Source of the DNA: Pseudomonas sp. JUb42
GTDB taxonomy: Bacteria; Pseudomonadota; Gammaproteobacteria; Pseudomonadales; Pseudomonadaceae
Reading direction: 5' to 3'
DNA: 64,000 nt
Assembly: GCF_024807945.1 (NCBI RefSeq)
Contig: NZ_JANUFD010000008.1
Coordinates: 186,001 to 250,000, forward strand
Shown: positions 51,390 through 60,295 of the stretch, one piece after another
Numbering within the stretch: the first letter of the stretch is position 1
Layout: every line of letters starts with the position of its first letter
Position numbers and translations under genes: made by a program
The notes under the pieces: model-generated
The model's database searches: none
What the model saw: only the letters and a program-made list of their open reading frames with translations
What the model was told of the DNA's origin: nothing

Positions 51390-52280
51390 TCAAAGGCTCT
51401 TTGCGGCGAACGTGTCGCACTGATTGATTTGACCCTGGGCAAAACCGGTTTTGAACCAGCGCACCCGTTGGGCCGACGTCCCGTGAGTAAACGAGTCAGG
51501 CACAACCCTACCCTGACTTTGTTGCTGTAACCGGTCATCACCAATGGCGTTGGCCGCGGTCAGGGCCTCTTCAATATCACCCGGCTCCAGCCAGTTCAAA
51601 CGCTTTTGTGCATGCCATGCCCAGACCCCGGCCAGGCAATCGGCCTGCAGTTCCTGGCGCACCAGTAAACCATTGCTGCCTTCCATGCGCTGGCCCTGTT
51701 GCCGGGCCGTCTGAATTTTGGCTGAAATACCCAGTAACGTCTGCACATGATGGCCTACTTCGTGGGCAATTACATAGGCTTGCGCGAAGTCACCGGCTGC
51801 CTTGAAGCGCTGGGACATTTCCCGGAAGAAATCCAGGTCCAGATAAACCTGCTGATCGGCCGGGCAATAGAAGGGGCCGCTCGCCGAAGACGCCAAGCCA
51901 CAGGCTGACTGTACCCGGCCACGAAACAGCACGAGCGTCGGGTCTTTGTACTGGCGGCCGCTCTGGGCAAAGATCGCCCGCCAGGTGTCTTCGGTGTCGC
52001 CGAGGATAGCCCGGACAAAGTCCGTCTGCGGATCGTTGGCGGCCGGTGCCTGTCGGGTTTGCGGGCTGACGCTGGTGGACTGCTGCTCCATCTGCCCGGC
52101 CAGTTGCCCGAGAATCTGCATCGGGTCCTGGCCGGTCAACAGCCCGAACGCGACGATCAACACCACCCCGCCCAGGCTCAGGCCCTTGCCGCCGATCCTG
52201 AAACCACCGCCGCCACCGCCACTTGCGCCGTCCTGAGCATCGACTACGTTGTCGCTGCGCCGACCTTTTTTCCAGAGCAT
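51390..52280 (-). CDS. Neutral zinc metallopeptidase (YpfJ/KPN_02809 family)
   Basis: The 296-residue protein has one membrane helix near 35-50 after a Gly-rich start, a linker, and a metallopeptidase domain with HEVGHHVQ (His173, Glu174, His177) and the downstream ELQADCLAGVWAWH segment with a further acidic ligand. This is the pattern of the YpfJ family of putative neutral zinc metallopeptidases, whose target is unknown. The start is ATG at 52280. Confidence 0.9.
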   Translation of the reverse strand: MLWKKGRRSDNVVDAQDGASGGGGGGFRIGGKGLSLGGVVLIVAFGLLTGQDPMQILGQLAGQMEQQSTSVSPQTRQAPAANDPQTDFVRAILGDTEDTWRAIFAQSGRQYKDPTLVLFRGRVQSACGLASSASGPFYCPADQQVYLDLDFFREMSQRFKAAGDFAQAYVIAHEVGHHVQTLLGISAKIQTARQQGQRMEGSNGLLVRQELQADCLAGVWAWHAQKRLNWLEPGDIEEALTAANAIGDDRLQQQSQGRVVPDSFTHGTSAQRVRWFKTGFAQGQINQCDTFAAKSL

Positions 52281-52363
52281 GGGGGAGTCCTTTCGGGAGG
52301 GATGTAAGAGAGTGTTGCTCTTAGACAGGCTTGGCGCCAGTTTGATCGTCGGGGGAGGTAATT

Positions 52364-52387
52364 GTCGGACCGGCTAAAGCCGGTCCC
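52364..52387. repeat. Single REP palindrome, ACCGGCTAAAGCCGG class
   Basis: TCGGACCGGCTAAAGCCGGT with CCCA after it; a self-palindromic singlet just after the LysR gene stop. It could act as that gene's terminator. Confidence 0.7.
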
Positions 52388-52399
52388 ATAGGGGAAAGC

Positions 52400-53332
52400 T
52401 TACTTATGCTCGCTTTTCACCGAGTTGATAAACGCCTGCATCGCCGAAGACTGGATGCGGTGGCGCCGGGTAATCAGGCCGTACGGTGGCAGGCGTGCTT
52501 CGAACTTGATCGGCAGCACGGCCAGTAGATCGCGGCCTGCATAGTCTTCCACCACCGACACCGGAGTGACGCCGAGCATGTCGGTCTGCTGGATCAGCGA
52601 CAGCAGGGTCATGATCGAGGTGGTTTCGACGATGCTGTTGGGGATATCGACCCGGGCGTTATGGAACACCTGATTGATGATCGCGCGCATGGGGCTTGGG
52701 TGCTGTTGCAGCACCCAGGTCATGTTCTGTAATCCGGCCCAGCCCAGATCGCTGGCCTTGGCCAGAGGATGGTGGGCGCCGGCAATCACACACAGTTCTT
52801 CTTCACCGAGGCCGTCGAACAGCAGTTCTTCGGCACGCACGCCTCCGGGAATACGGCCCAGAACCACATCAAGCTGGTCCTGCAACAACGCCTGCACCAG
52901 TACATCACTGGTATCGACCTGAATGCTCATGGACAGGCGCGGATGGCTTTTCTTCAGGTCGGCGATGGTGCGGGTCAGCAGCCCCGAGGCCAGGGCCGGG
53001 ATGGCGCCGACCGTAACCCGGCCCAGGTTGCCGGATTCCAGGGCCACCAGTTCTTCGCGCATGCCGCTCAGTTCGGCGAACACCATGCGCGCGTAATAGA
53101 TGACGGTTTCACCGAAGGGCGTGGCGCGCATGCCCCGTGGCAGCCGTTCGAACAGCTCGACGCCGAGCAAATCCTCGGCTTCATGGAGCATCTTGGTCGC
53201 TGCCGGTTGAGTCATGCCGATATTGTCGGCGGCCCGGCGCAGCGAGCCCAGCTCCTGCAACGCCAGCATCAACCGCAACTGGCGCAGGCGCAGGCGGCTG
53301 TGGATCACGTTGGCGTCGGGAATTCGGGTCAT
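52400..53332 (-). CDS. LysR-family transcriptional regulator
   Basis: The 310-residue protein has a LysR winged helix (about 12-72: LRLRQLRLMLALQELGSLRRAADNIGMTQPAATKMLHEAEDLLGVELFERLPRGM) and a substrate-binding domain (about 100-305). It resembles the GbpR-like group that controls sugar or sugar-acid uptake. It is the last gene of the block tctC-tctB-tctA-lysR on the minus strand, 71 bases after tctA, so it probably controls that operon and the divergent MFS operon, with the ligand likely the transported acid. Confidence 0.92.
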   Translation of the reverse strand: MTRIPDANVIHSRLRLRQLRLMLALQELGSLRRAADNIGMTQPAATKMLHEAEDLLGVELFERLPRGMRATPFGETVIYYARMVFAELSGMREELVALESGNLGRVTVGAIPALASGLLTRTIADLKKSHPRLSMSIQVDTSDVLVQALLQDQLDVVLGRIPGGVRAEELLFDGLGEEELCVIAGAHHPLAKASDLGWAGLQNMTWVLQQHPSPMRAIINQVFHNARVDIPNSIVETTSIMTLLSLIQQTDMLGVTPVSVVEDYAGRDLLAVLPIKFEARLPPYGLITRRHRIQSSAMQAFINSVKSEHK

Positions 53333-53403
53333 GGAAGCAGGCTCGCAGTAAAGACTGGCGCGAGACTGACAAGAAATATCAGCCGTTGCCAGTCCTTTGC
53401 CCC

Positions 53404-54933
53404 TTATAAGATCGATTTTGGTTTCGCCGGATGGCGCGCCCGCCAGCCAATGGCATGCTGGATGGCGCCAGAGATCAGCGGCCAGAACAGCATGATCAGC
53501 GCCGCCGTAGTCAAGCTGCCCACCAAGGGATTGGACCAGAAGATGCCCAGTTGCCCGTCAGAAAACAGCATCGACTGGCGAAAGGCGTCTTCGGCCTTGT
53601 CTCCCAGCACCGCCGCCAGCACCAAAGGCGCAATCGGGTAGCCGAGTTTCTTGAACAGATAACCCAGGGCGCCGAACCCCAGCATCAGGCCGACATCGAA
53701 CAGCGAGTTATGCACCGAGTAGGCACCAATGGCGCAGACCATGATGATGATCGGCGCAATGATCGAGAACGGGATGCGCAGGATCGAGGCGAACAGCGGC
53801 ACCGTTGCCAACACCACCAGCAGGCTGACCACATTGCCCAGGTACATACTGGCAATCAGGCCCCAGACAAAATCATGTTGTTCGACAAACAGCGTCGGTC
53901 CGGGGTGCAGGCCCCAGATCATCAGGCCGCCGAGCATCACCGCCGCCGTGGCCGAGCCAGGAATGCCCAGGGTCAGCATTGGCAGCAGGGCGCTGGTGCC
54001 CGCAGCGTGGTCGGCGGTTTCCGGGGCGATGACGCCTTCGATTTCACCCTTGCCGAAATTATCGCGGTTCTTCGAGAAGCGCCGGGCCAGGCTGTAGCCC
54101 ATGAACGATGCCGCCGTCGGGCCGCCGGGCGTAATACCCATCCAGCAACCGACCAGGGTGCTGCGCACGATGGTCAGCCAGTAACGCGGCAGTTTCGCCC
54201 AGGTGCGCAGGATCACCATCGGCGTGATGCGCGCATGCTCGCCGCGGAACACCAGTCCTTCTTCCACTGTGCAGAGAATCTCGCCGATGCCAAACAGGCC
54301 GATCACCGCCACCTCGAAACTGATGCCGGTCATTAGGATCGGTTGGTCGAAGGTCAGGCGCAGGTTGCCGGACACGGTGTCCATGCCCACCGCCGCCATG
54401 GCGAAGCCGATCATCATCGACACCACGGTCTTGAGCGGCGGGTTCTTGCTCATGCCAATAAAGGTGCAGAACGCCAACAGATACACCGCGAAGAATTCCG
54501 GTGAACTGAATGACATGGCGAATTCGGCGATACGTGTCGACAGAAAGGTCAGCAGCAGAACACCGGCCAGGGCGCCGATCAGCGCCGAGCTGAATGCGGC
54601 GGTCAGGGCTTCGGCGGCGCGGCCTTCACGGGCCATGGGGTAGCCATCAAAGGTGGTCGCCACCGAGGACGGCTCACCGGGGATATTGAACAGGATCGAG
54701 GTGATCGACCCGCCAAACAGCGCGCCCCAGTACATGCACGACAGCAGGATGATGGCCGAGACTGGCGACATGGTGAAGGTCAGCGGCAGCAACAGTGCCA
54801 CGCCATTGGGCGCGCCCAGGCCCGGCAGCACGCCGACCAGAATGCCCAGCAGCACGCCGATCACCATCAGGCCGATATGGCCGGGCGTGAGGATCAGGTT
54901 CATGCCTTGCAGCAGGGAATCGAATTCGCTCAT
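53404..54933 (-). CDS. tctA: Tripartite tricarboxylate transporter, large permease TctA
   Basis: The 509-residue membrane protein has about 11-12 helices with the two TctA signature loops: GVLPGLGAPNGVALLLP near 27-43 and WMGITPGGPTAASFMGYSLA, plus GSATAAVMLGGL. It transports a carboxylate with Na+ or H+ together with TctB and the binding protein TctC. The start at 54933 overlaps tctB by 4 bases; the open frame upstream is inside tctB. The cargo may be a tricarboxylate, a sugar acid or an aromatic carboxylate. Confidence 0.93.
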   Translation of the reverse strand: MSEFDSLLQGMNLILTPGHIGLMVIGVLLGILVGVLPGLGAPNGVALLLPLTFTMSPVSAIILLSCMYWGALFGGSITSILFNIPGEPSSVATTFDGYPMAREGRAAEALTAAFSSALIGALAGVLLLTFLSTRIAEFAMSFSSPEFFAVYLLAFCTFIGMSKNPPLKTVVSMMIGFAMAAVGMDTVSGNLRLTFDQPILMTGISFEVAVIGLFGIGEILCTVEEGLVFRGEHARITPMVILRTWAKLPRYWLTIVRSTLVGCWMGITPGGPTAASFMGYSLARRFSKNRDNFGKGEIEGVIAPETADHAAGTSALLPMLTLGIPGSATAAVMLGGLMIWGLHPGPTLFVEQHDFVWGLIASMYLGNVVSLLVVLATVPLFASILRIPFSIIAPIIIMVCAIGAYSVHNSLFDVGLMLGFGALGYLFKKLGYPIAPLVLAAVLGDKAEDAFRQSMLFSDGQLGIFWSNPLVGSLTTAALIMLFWPLISGAIQHAIGWRARHPAKPKSIL

Positions 54934-55463
54934 TGCAAGGTTCTCCCGGCCAAGGCCAGCCAGTCGCCGAGGGGGCCGGCATCCAGCGGCACCTTGAACC
55001 ACAGGGCGAAGATCAGGTAACTGGCCAGTACTGCGCCGCCGGACACCGAACAGATCATCAGCTTGCCGTAAGGCTTGGCCCTGATCCGGTCGCGCCACAT
55101 GAACCAGGCGATAAATACCGCCGAAGCCAGGTAGATGCCGACAAAGGGCATCGCCGCGACAAACAGGGCAATCGGGATAAACACCGACAACACCTGGCGA
55201 AATTGCCCACGGCTGATGAAGGCTACGCTCAGCGCACGCCAGCGAATCAGGGTCAGTACGCAATTACCGAGGCTGGCGCAGCTCAACAGCAGGCCGATGT
55301 AAAACGGGAAATAGCCCGGTTCAGGCCCGGCGTCGCCCCAGCCGATGCCTTGGTCAAGGCTGCCGTACATCACCACGACGCCGATCAGCAGGGTGAACAG
55401 GGCCAGGGCGAACTCGACCCAGCGGGTCGCGACCAGCGCGGATGTTGCAGAAGAATGGGACAT
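54930..55463 (-). CDS. tctB: Tripartite tricarboxylate transporter, small permease TctB
   Basis: The 177-residue protein has four membrane helices and the pattern of TctB small subunits. The segment GYFPFYIGLLLSCASLGN is typical. It lies 55 bases downstream of tctC and overlaps tctA by 4 bases. Confidence 0.9.
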   Translation of the reverse strand: MSHSSATSALVATRWVEFALALFTLLIGVVVMYGSLDQGIGWGDAGPEPGYFPFYIGLLLSCASLGNCVLTLIRWRALSVAFISRGQFRQVLSVFIPIALFVAAMPFVGIYLASAVFIAWFMWRDRIRAKPYGKLMICSVSGGAVLASYLIFALWFKVPLDAGPLGDWLALAGRTLQ

Positions 55464-55518
55464 GGTGGTTCACCTCCAAGCGAGCGGCTGCCGGACCAAT
55501 ACCCGGCAGCGGGCTGAA

Positions 55519-56535
55519 TCAGTCACGCAGCCAGCCGGCATCCTTGAACACCGGGGTGACCCGGGCAGTGTCCTGCTCGATATACGCGGTCAGTTGATCG
55601 CCTTCGAGGAAGGTCGGCACCAGGGCGTTTTGCGTAACGTAAGCCTTGAATTCCGGCGCCTGGGAGACCTTGCGCATCAGCTCGATATAGAACGCGCGCT
55701 GCTCGGCGGTGACATTGCCGGGCATGAACACGGTGCGCGGGAAGCGGTATTGCTCCACGCCCAGCCCCTGTTCGTGGCAGGTGGGGACATCGGCCCAGGC
55801 TTTGTCACCGGCGACTTTCTCGCTGTAGCCCATGCGCTCCTTGCTGAATACGCACAGCGGCTGGACCTGATCACCACGCCACTGACTGATGCTTTCGCTG
55901 GGATTATTGACGTTGGCGGCGATATGTTTGCCCGCCAACTGAGTCGCCGCTTCACTGCCGCTCTTGAACGGGATGTACACCAGCTTGCTGCCGGTGGTCT
56001 TGTTCAGCAGCAGGGTCAGGGTCTGGTCAACATCCTTGGACTGGCTGCCGCCCATGCGCAGTTTCGACGGGTCGGCCTTGACGGCCTCATAGAAGCCCTT
56101 GGCGTCTTTCCAGGGCGCGTTCTTGTAGGTCCAGAGGATGAAGTCATCCTCGGCCACGGCGGCGACGGGGGTCAGCTCCTGCCATTGATAGCCGAGCTTG
56201 GATACCAGGGGCAGCAGATAGATGTTGTTGGTGCCGATCACCAGTTTGTCGGCATCGCCTGCGGACATCTTCAGATCAAGAAAAGCCTCGGCGCCGTTGC
56301 CGCCGCCCTTGTTCAACACCACGGTGTTGACGTCCAGCAGCTTGTGGGTGGTGATGATCGACTGGATCAGGCGGCCCAGTTGATCGGTGCCGCCACCAGG
56401 TCCGCCAGCGACGACGATCTCGACATTCTTGTCCGGTTGCCAGGCAGCACTGGCCAGGGCGGGGAGGGTGGCTGCGGCAAGCAGGGTGCAACCGAGTAAA
56501 AAGCGCGAGGTACGGCGAAAGGGCGCTGTGCGCAT
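55519..56535 (-). CDS. tctC: Tripartite tricarboxylate transporter, solute-binding protein TctC/BugT family
   Basis: The 338-residue protein has a twin-arginine-free Sec signal peptide (ends near LASAA at 32), and the Bug fold: VEIVVAGGPGGGTDQLGRLIQS near 40, GNGAEAF..L, MRMGGSQSKDVDQTL, YIPFKSGSEAATQLAGKHI. Bug proteins bind carboxylates, amides or aromatic acids in the periplasm. I start at 56535 (GAGAGG upstream), giving a proper signal. First gene of the minus-strand operon, with a palindromic GGTTATC-type box at 56660 about 125 bases upstream. Confidence 0.92.
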   Translation of the reverse strand: MRTAPFRRTSRFLLGCTLLAAATLPALASAAWQPDKNVEIVVAGGPGGGTDQLGRLIQSIITTHKLLDVNTVVLNKGGGNGAEAFLDLKMSAGDADKLVIGTNNIYLLPLVSKLGYQWQELTPVAAVAEDDFILWTYKNAPWKDAKGFYEAVKADPSKLRMGGSQSKDVDQTLTLLLNKTTGSKLVYIPFKSGSEAATQLAGKHIAANVNNPSESISQWRGDQVQPLCVFSKERMGYSEKVAGDKAWADVPTCHEQGLGVEQYRFPRTVFMPGNVTAEQRAFYIELMRKVSQAPEFKAYVTQNALVPTFLEGDQLTAYIEQDTARVTPVFKDAGWLRD

Positions 56536-56659
56536 GGTGGGGCCTCTCTTTTGTTGTAATTGTTTTTTGAGTGATGTGTCCGACATGGGTGTCGGCAAAT
56601 CTTGAGGCGAGTGTGGGAAGGTGCGGCGCTGGCGTCTAGTCAAAACATCACATACGCCG

Positions 56660-56674
56660 ATAACCTCAGGTTAT
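56660..56674. promoter_or_regulatory. Perfect palindrome with T-N11-A pattern (candidate LysR box)
   Basis: ATAACCT C AGGTTAT is a perfect 7+1+7 palindrome containing T-N11-A (TAACCTCAGGTTA), the classical LysR-type box. It lies 125 bases upstream of tctC. Direct candidate for the LysR protein encoded at the end of this operon. Confidence 0.55.
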
Positions 56675-56710
56675 GGCAGGAGGCGTCATGCATCACTAAA
56701 GACGAGTGGC

Positions 56711-56799
56711 TGTGGGAGCAAGGCCTGGCCGCCAATGACGCACCGCGATATGCCAGTAATTTCATGTTGTCCCGTTCGCGGGCAAGCCGCGCTCCCACA
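56711..56799. repeat. REP doublet, GCTTGCCCGC class (diverged left arm)
   Basis: TGTGGGAGCAAGGCCTGGCC and CGCGGGCAAGCC..CTCCCACA form the arms around about 45 bases. It lies between the LysR box and the MFS gene. Confidence 0.8.
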
Positions 56800-56839
56800 G
56801 GCATGGCGATTTGAATAAAGGGGAGGTGCTATGCACTGC

Positions 56840-56878
56840 GGTTATCAGCGTATGTGTATTTTTGATTAGACGGTTATC
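56840..56878. promoter_or_regulatory. Two direct GGTTATC half-sites upstream of the MFS gene
   Basis: GGTTATC occurs at 56840-56846 and 56872-56878, 32 bases apart (about three helical turns), 80 to 118 bases before the MFS start. The same heptamer forms each arm of the palindrome at 56660 (one base varied on one side). This suggests one regulator acts on both divergent operons. Confidence 0.4.
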
Positions 56879-56957
56879 ACCCGCATCCCGATAGTGAGCG
56901 CCATGACGCCGCACCGACCGGTATCAACAACAAGAACAATAAATAGAGGTAAGCACC

Positions 56958-58304
56958 ATGGCTCGTTCCAGTGCCCCCGCGCAGCTGTCGCCTATCGAAA
57001 TCGACCCTGCCACAGCCGGTCCGCTAGCCGCGACGGCGCGCGCCACCACTGTGCGCTGGCGGATCTTCGCAATCATCTTTCTGCTAACCATGGTCAACCT
57101 GATCGACCGGGTTTCGCTGTCCATCGCCATGCCGACCATTGGCAAGGAATTCTCGCTGTCGCCGAGCATGCAGGGCCTGATTCTCAGCAGTTTCTTCTGG
57201 GCCTACGCACTGTTGCAGATCCCCGGCGGCTGGCTGATCGACCGCTTCGGCCCGCGCCGGGTAATTACCTGGTCCACAGGCTTGTGGGGCACCTTTCAAG
57301 TGTTGGCCGGTTTTGCTACCGGTGGCGCGTCGCTGCTGTTTGCACGGATGTTTCTCGGGGCTGCCGAGGCGCCGCTGTTTCCTTCCGGCGGCAAACTGAT
57401 TTCCCTGTGGCTGGCCCCCAGCGAGCGCAGTCGCGGTGCAGTGATGATGGACAGCGGCAGCCCGTTGGGCGTGGCGCTGGGCGGCTTGATCATCGCTTAT
57501 CTGATTGCCACCCTCGACTCCTGGCGCATGGCGTTCGTGATTGCCGGTCTGGCGACGTTGGTCTTGGGCTGGGTGTCGTGGCGCTACCTGCGTGACGACC
57601 CTTCGGTGCATCCGCTGGTCAACCCGGCTGAGCTGGCGAAGATCAATGCCGGTCGCGCCACGCCTGCTGCAGAGGCCGCCCGGGCGCCGGTCAAGGGCCT
57701 GGGCATCGCTGCCCGCTCGCTGACAGGGCTGCTGCTGGGGCGTTCCAGCTGGGCAATGGTCTATTTTGGCCTGCTGACCTGGGGCCCGAGTTATCTGGCC
57801 CAAGCCCGTGGTTTCGATATCAAGGGTATCGGCGCAGCCACCTTCGTGATCTTTATCTGCGGCGCCCTGGGTTCGTTGACTGGTGGTTTTCTCTGTGACG
57901 GCCTGATCCGCAAGGGCGTGCGCCGGGGCCTGGCGGTCAAGGGCCTGCTGACCTTCTCCGGGTTGATTGCCCTCGGAGCGCTGTTGCTGCTGCCGACCCT
58001 GAGCAACCCGATTGCCGCCGTGGCGCTGCTGGCCATGACCGCCTTCTTCCTGATGTGGGGCAGCCTCTACTGGAGCTTCCCGGCCCTGCTCGCAGCACCG
58101 GCCCGGGTTGGCCTGATTGGCGGCGTGATGAACCTGGCGGGCAGCATTGGCGGCATCTTCGTACCGATTCTGGTCGGGGTGATCCTGCAGTTCTTCGGCG
58201 GCTTTGGTGCAGTGCTGGCGTTCTTCGCCATCTGCGCGGCGCTGTTTGTCATGGCCACGCTGTTCATCAGCCTGGACGGTCAGCGTGAGGTGGCCGATGT
58301 CTGA
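56958..58304 (+). CDS. MFS transporter, anion:cation symporter (sugar-acid) type
   Basis: The 448-residue protein has 12 predicted helices and ACS-family marks: NLIDRVSLSIAMPTIGKEFSLSPSMQGLILSSFFWAYALLQIPGG WLIDRFG near 50-100. Members import hexuronates, glucarate, galactonate or other organic acids. The start follows AGAGGTAAGCACC. The 3' end overlaps the amidohydrolase gene by 8 bases, so the transporter and enzyme are cotranscribed. Confidence 0.9.
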   Translation: MARSSAPAQLSPIEIDPATAGPLAATARATTVRWRIFAIIFLLTMVNLIDRVSLSIAMPTIGKEFSLSPSMQGLILSSFFWAYALLQIPGGWLIDRFGPRRVITWSTGLWGTFQVLAGFATGGASLLFARMFLGAAEAPLFPSGGKLISLWLAPSERSRGAVMMDSGSPLGVALGGLIIAYLIATLDSWRMAFVIAGLATLVLGWVSWRYLRDDPSVHPLVNPAELAKINAGRATPAAEAARAPVKGLGIAARSLTGLLLGRSSWAMVYFGLLTWGPSYLAQARGFDIKGIGAATFVIFICGALGSLTGGFLCDGLIRKGVRRGLAVKGLLTFSGLIALGALLLLPTLSNPIAAVALLAMTAFFLMWGSLYWSFPALLAAPARVGLIGGVMNLAGSIGGIFVPILVGVILQFFGGFGAVLAFFAICAALFVMATLFISLDGQREVADV

Positions 58305-59253
58305 GTTGTGGAACGGGCCCATTGTCGATGCCCATCATCATTTCTGGGACCCACAGCGCAATTACCATCCCTGGCTGGCCGAGGGCGTGAATATCCCGTT
58401 TCGCTACGGTGACTACTCGGCGATCAAGCGTCGCTACCTGCCGCCGGAATATTTTGCCGATGCCGGCGAGCATCAGGTGGTGCAGACCGTTTATGTCGAA
58501 ACCGAATGGGACCCCAGTGACCCTATCGGTGAGACACGTTTCGTCGAGCAACTGATCGCCCGCTACGGCGTGCCCAATGCCATCGTCGCCCAGGCCTGGC
58601 TGGACCATCCTGATGCCATCGACGTGCTCGCTGCCCAGGCCGGGTTCAAGGCGGTGCGCAGCGTGCGGCATAAGCCCGGCGGCCCGACTTCACCTGCGCA
58701 GGTCGGCAGCGAGCGCAGCCTGATGAGTGACGAACACTGGCGGCGCAGCTTCGCCGCGCTGCGAGGATTGGGTCTGCATTTCGATTTGCAGACTCCGTGG
58801 TGGAACCTGCCGGAAGCCGAACTTCTGGCGCAGGATTTCCCCGACACGACGATCATTCTCAACCATGCCGGGCTGCCGTCGGACCGCAGCGAGCAGGGCC
58901 TGGCCGGCTGGCACGCGGCGATGGCGCGGTTGGCTGAACAGCCCAATGTGGCGGTGAAAATCTCCGGCCTGGGCCAGCACTGCAAGCCCTGGCGCGCCGA
59001 GGACAACGCCTGGATCGTTCGCGAGATCATCGCCATGTTCGGCGCGCACAGAGCGATGTTCGCCAGCAACTTTCCGGTGGACAGCCTGTGCGGCTCGTTC
59101 GATGACATTTACAGCGGCTTCAAGCACATCGTCCGCGACTTGCCTCGCGCCGATCAGCAGCGGCTGTTCTACAGCAATGCGCGACGTATCTACCGTTGCG
59201 AGCCTTCAGCCAGCGCGCAGACGCGGCCTGAACCTATGAGGAATCAAGCATGA
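58297..59253 (+). CDS. COG3618 amidohydrolase (sugar lactonase-like)
   Basis: The 318-residue TIM-barrel amidohydrolase has VDAHHHFWDP (His13-15 metal site), VYVETEWD (Glu), the LNHAG segment near 190 and the C-terminal ASNFPVDS with the catalytic Asp. This is the pattern of COG3618, which contains L-rhamnono-, L-fucono- and galactaro-lactone hydrolases or isomerases. It overlaps the MFS gene by 8 bases and pdxA2 by 4. A sugar-acid lactone is the likely substrate; which one is open. The start is set by the overlap and the HHHFWD alignment. Confidence 0.85.
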   Translation: MSELWNGPIVDAHHHFWDPQRNYHPWLAEGVNIPFRYGDYSAIKRRYLPPEYFADAGEHQVVQTVYVETEWDPSDPIGETRFVEQLIARYGVPNAIVAQAWLDHPDAIDVLAAQAGFKAVRSVRHKPGGPTSPAQVGSERSLMSDEHWRRSFAALRGLGLHFDLQTPWWNLPEAELLAQDFPDTTIILNHAGLPSDRSEQGLAGWHAAMARLAEQPNVAVKISGLGQHCKPWRAEDNAWIVREIIAMFGAHRAMFASNFPVDSLCGSFDDIYSGFKHIVRDLPRADQQRLFYSNARRIYRCEPSASAQTRPEPMRNQA

Positions 59254-60254
59254 GCAAGACCCGAATTGCGATGGTACTGGGCGACCCGGCCGGCATCGGC
59301 CCTGAGCTGATTGCCAGGCTGTTGTCCGAACCCCTTGTGCGTAGTCAGGCCTCGGTGATCCTGATCGCCGACGAGAGTGAAATGCGTCGAGGCATGGATA
59401 TCGCCGGCAAGGAATTCCCTTATCGCCGCGTGGCGTCTCTGGACAACCTCGACTTCAGTGACGATACCCCGCTGTTCTACGATTTTCGCGGCGATGCCAC
59501 CGGTGAGTTTGCCCGCAGCGAAGCCAGTGTGATTGGCGGGCGCTATTGCCTGGACACCCTGAAAATTGCTGTCGAGCTGACCGCCGCCAAGACCACCGAC
59601 GCCGTGCTGTTCGGGCCGCTGAACAAGACCTCGCTGCATATGGCCGGCATGGCCCATAACGATGAACTGCACTGGTTCGCCGAACTGCTCGGCTTCGACG
59701 GGCCATTCTGCGAATTCAACGTACTGGACAACCTGTGGACCTCCCGGGTGACCTCCCATGTCGCCCTGTCGGCGGTGCCAGGCATGCTCAGTCACGACCG
59801 CGTGGTCGAAGCCATTCGCCTGATCGACACTGCCCTCAAACGTAATGGTCTGGAGCGTCCGCGCATCGGCGTCTGCGGCCTCAATCCGCATAACGGCGAC
59901 AACGGCTCGTTCGGCCGCGAAGAACTGGACATCATCGGCCCGGCCGTCAAGACCGCTATCGCCCAAGGCATTGCCGCCGACGGGCCGTATCCGGGGGACA
60001 CCATCTTCCTTAAGGTGCAGGGCGATGCCAGCGCCTTCGACGCAGTGGTGACCATGTACCACGACCAGGGTCAGATCGCGATCAAGCTCATGGGCTTCTC
60101 CCGTGGCGTGACGGTGCAGGGCGGCCTGCCGATCCCTATCACCACCCCGGCCCACGGCACCGCTTTCGATATCGCCGGGCAGGGCAAGGCCAACGTCGGC
60201 GCGATTCGCCAGGCGTTCGAGATTGCCTGCCGGATGGGGCGGAGCAGCTACTGA
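59250..60254 (+). CDS. PdxA-family dehydrogenase (PdxA2 type)
   Basis: The 334-residue protein belongs to the 4-hydroxythreonine-4-phosphate dehydrogenase family: N-terminal LGDPAGIGPELIA, zinc ligands in AHNDELHWF (His about 135), GLNPHNGDNG (His about 214) and MYHDQGQIAIK (His about 270). Catabolic PdxA2 proteins oxidise 4-phospho-D-erythronate or L-threonate 4-phosphate; others such as TphB act on cis-dihydrodiols. The context (MFS, lactonase-like enzyme) and the lack of pdxJ nearby argue against vitamin B6 synthesis. No DUF1537 kinase is in the window. It overlaps the upstream gene by 4 bases and ends at a terminator. Confidence 0.85.
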   Translation: MSKTRIAMVLGDPAGIGPELIARLLSEPLVRSQASVILIADESEMRRGMDIAGKEFPYRRVASLDNLDFSDDTPLFYDFRGDATGEFARSEASVIGGRYCLDTLKIAVELTAAKTTDAVLFGPLNKTSLHMAGMAHNDELHWFAELLGFDGPFCEFNVLDNLWTSRVTSHVALSAVPGMLSHDRVVEAIRLIDTALKRNGLERPRIGVCGLNPHNGDNGSFGREELDIIGPAVKTAIAQGIAADGPYPGDTIFLKVQGDASAFDAVVTMYHDQGQIAIKLMGFSRGVTVQGGLPIPITTPAHGTAFDIAGQGKANVGAIRQAFEIACRMGRSSY

Positions 60255-60295
60255 CTCAAAGGGTTTGCCTGTATGTGTGTGTGACTCGCAGTTTT

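Larger units (their letters stand above)
56536..56957. other. Divergent control region tctC / MFS transporter
   Basis: 422 bases without a gene. It holds a palindromic LysR-type box (56660-56674), a REP doublet (56711-56799) and two GGTTATC half-sites (56840, 56872) before the MFS gene. A short frame at 56602-56814 crosses the REP element and is not credible. Confidence 0.6.

Noticed and set aside
56602..56814. 70-codon frame upstream of the MFS gene
   Set aside because: It runs through a REP doublet and the candidate LysR box and has no ribosome site or homology.
59250..60254. pdxA of vitamin B6 synthesis
   Set aside because: The gene is in a catabolic operon with a transporter and lactonase-like gene, and no ksgA, surA or pdxJ is near; a catabolic PdxA2-type is more likely.
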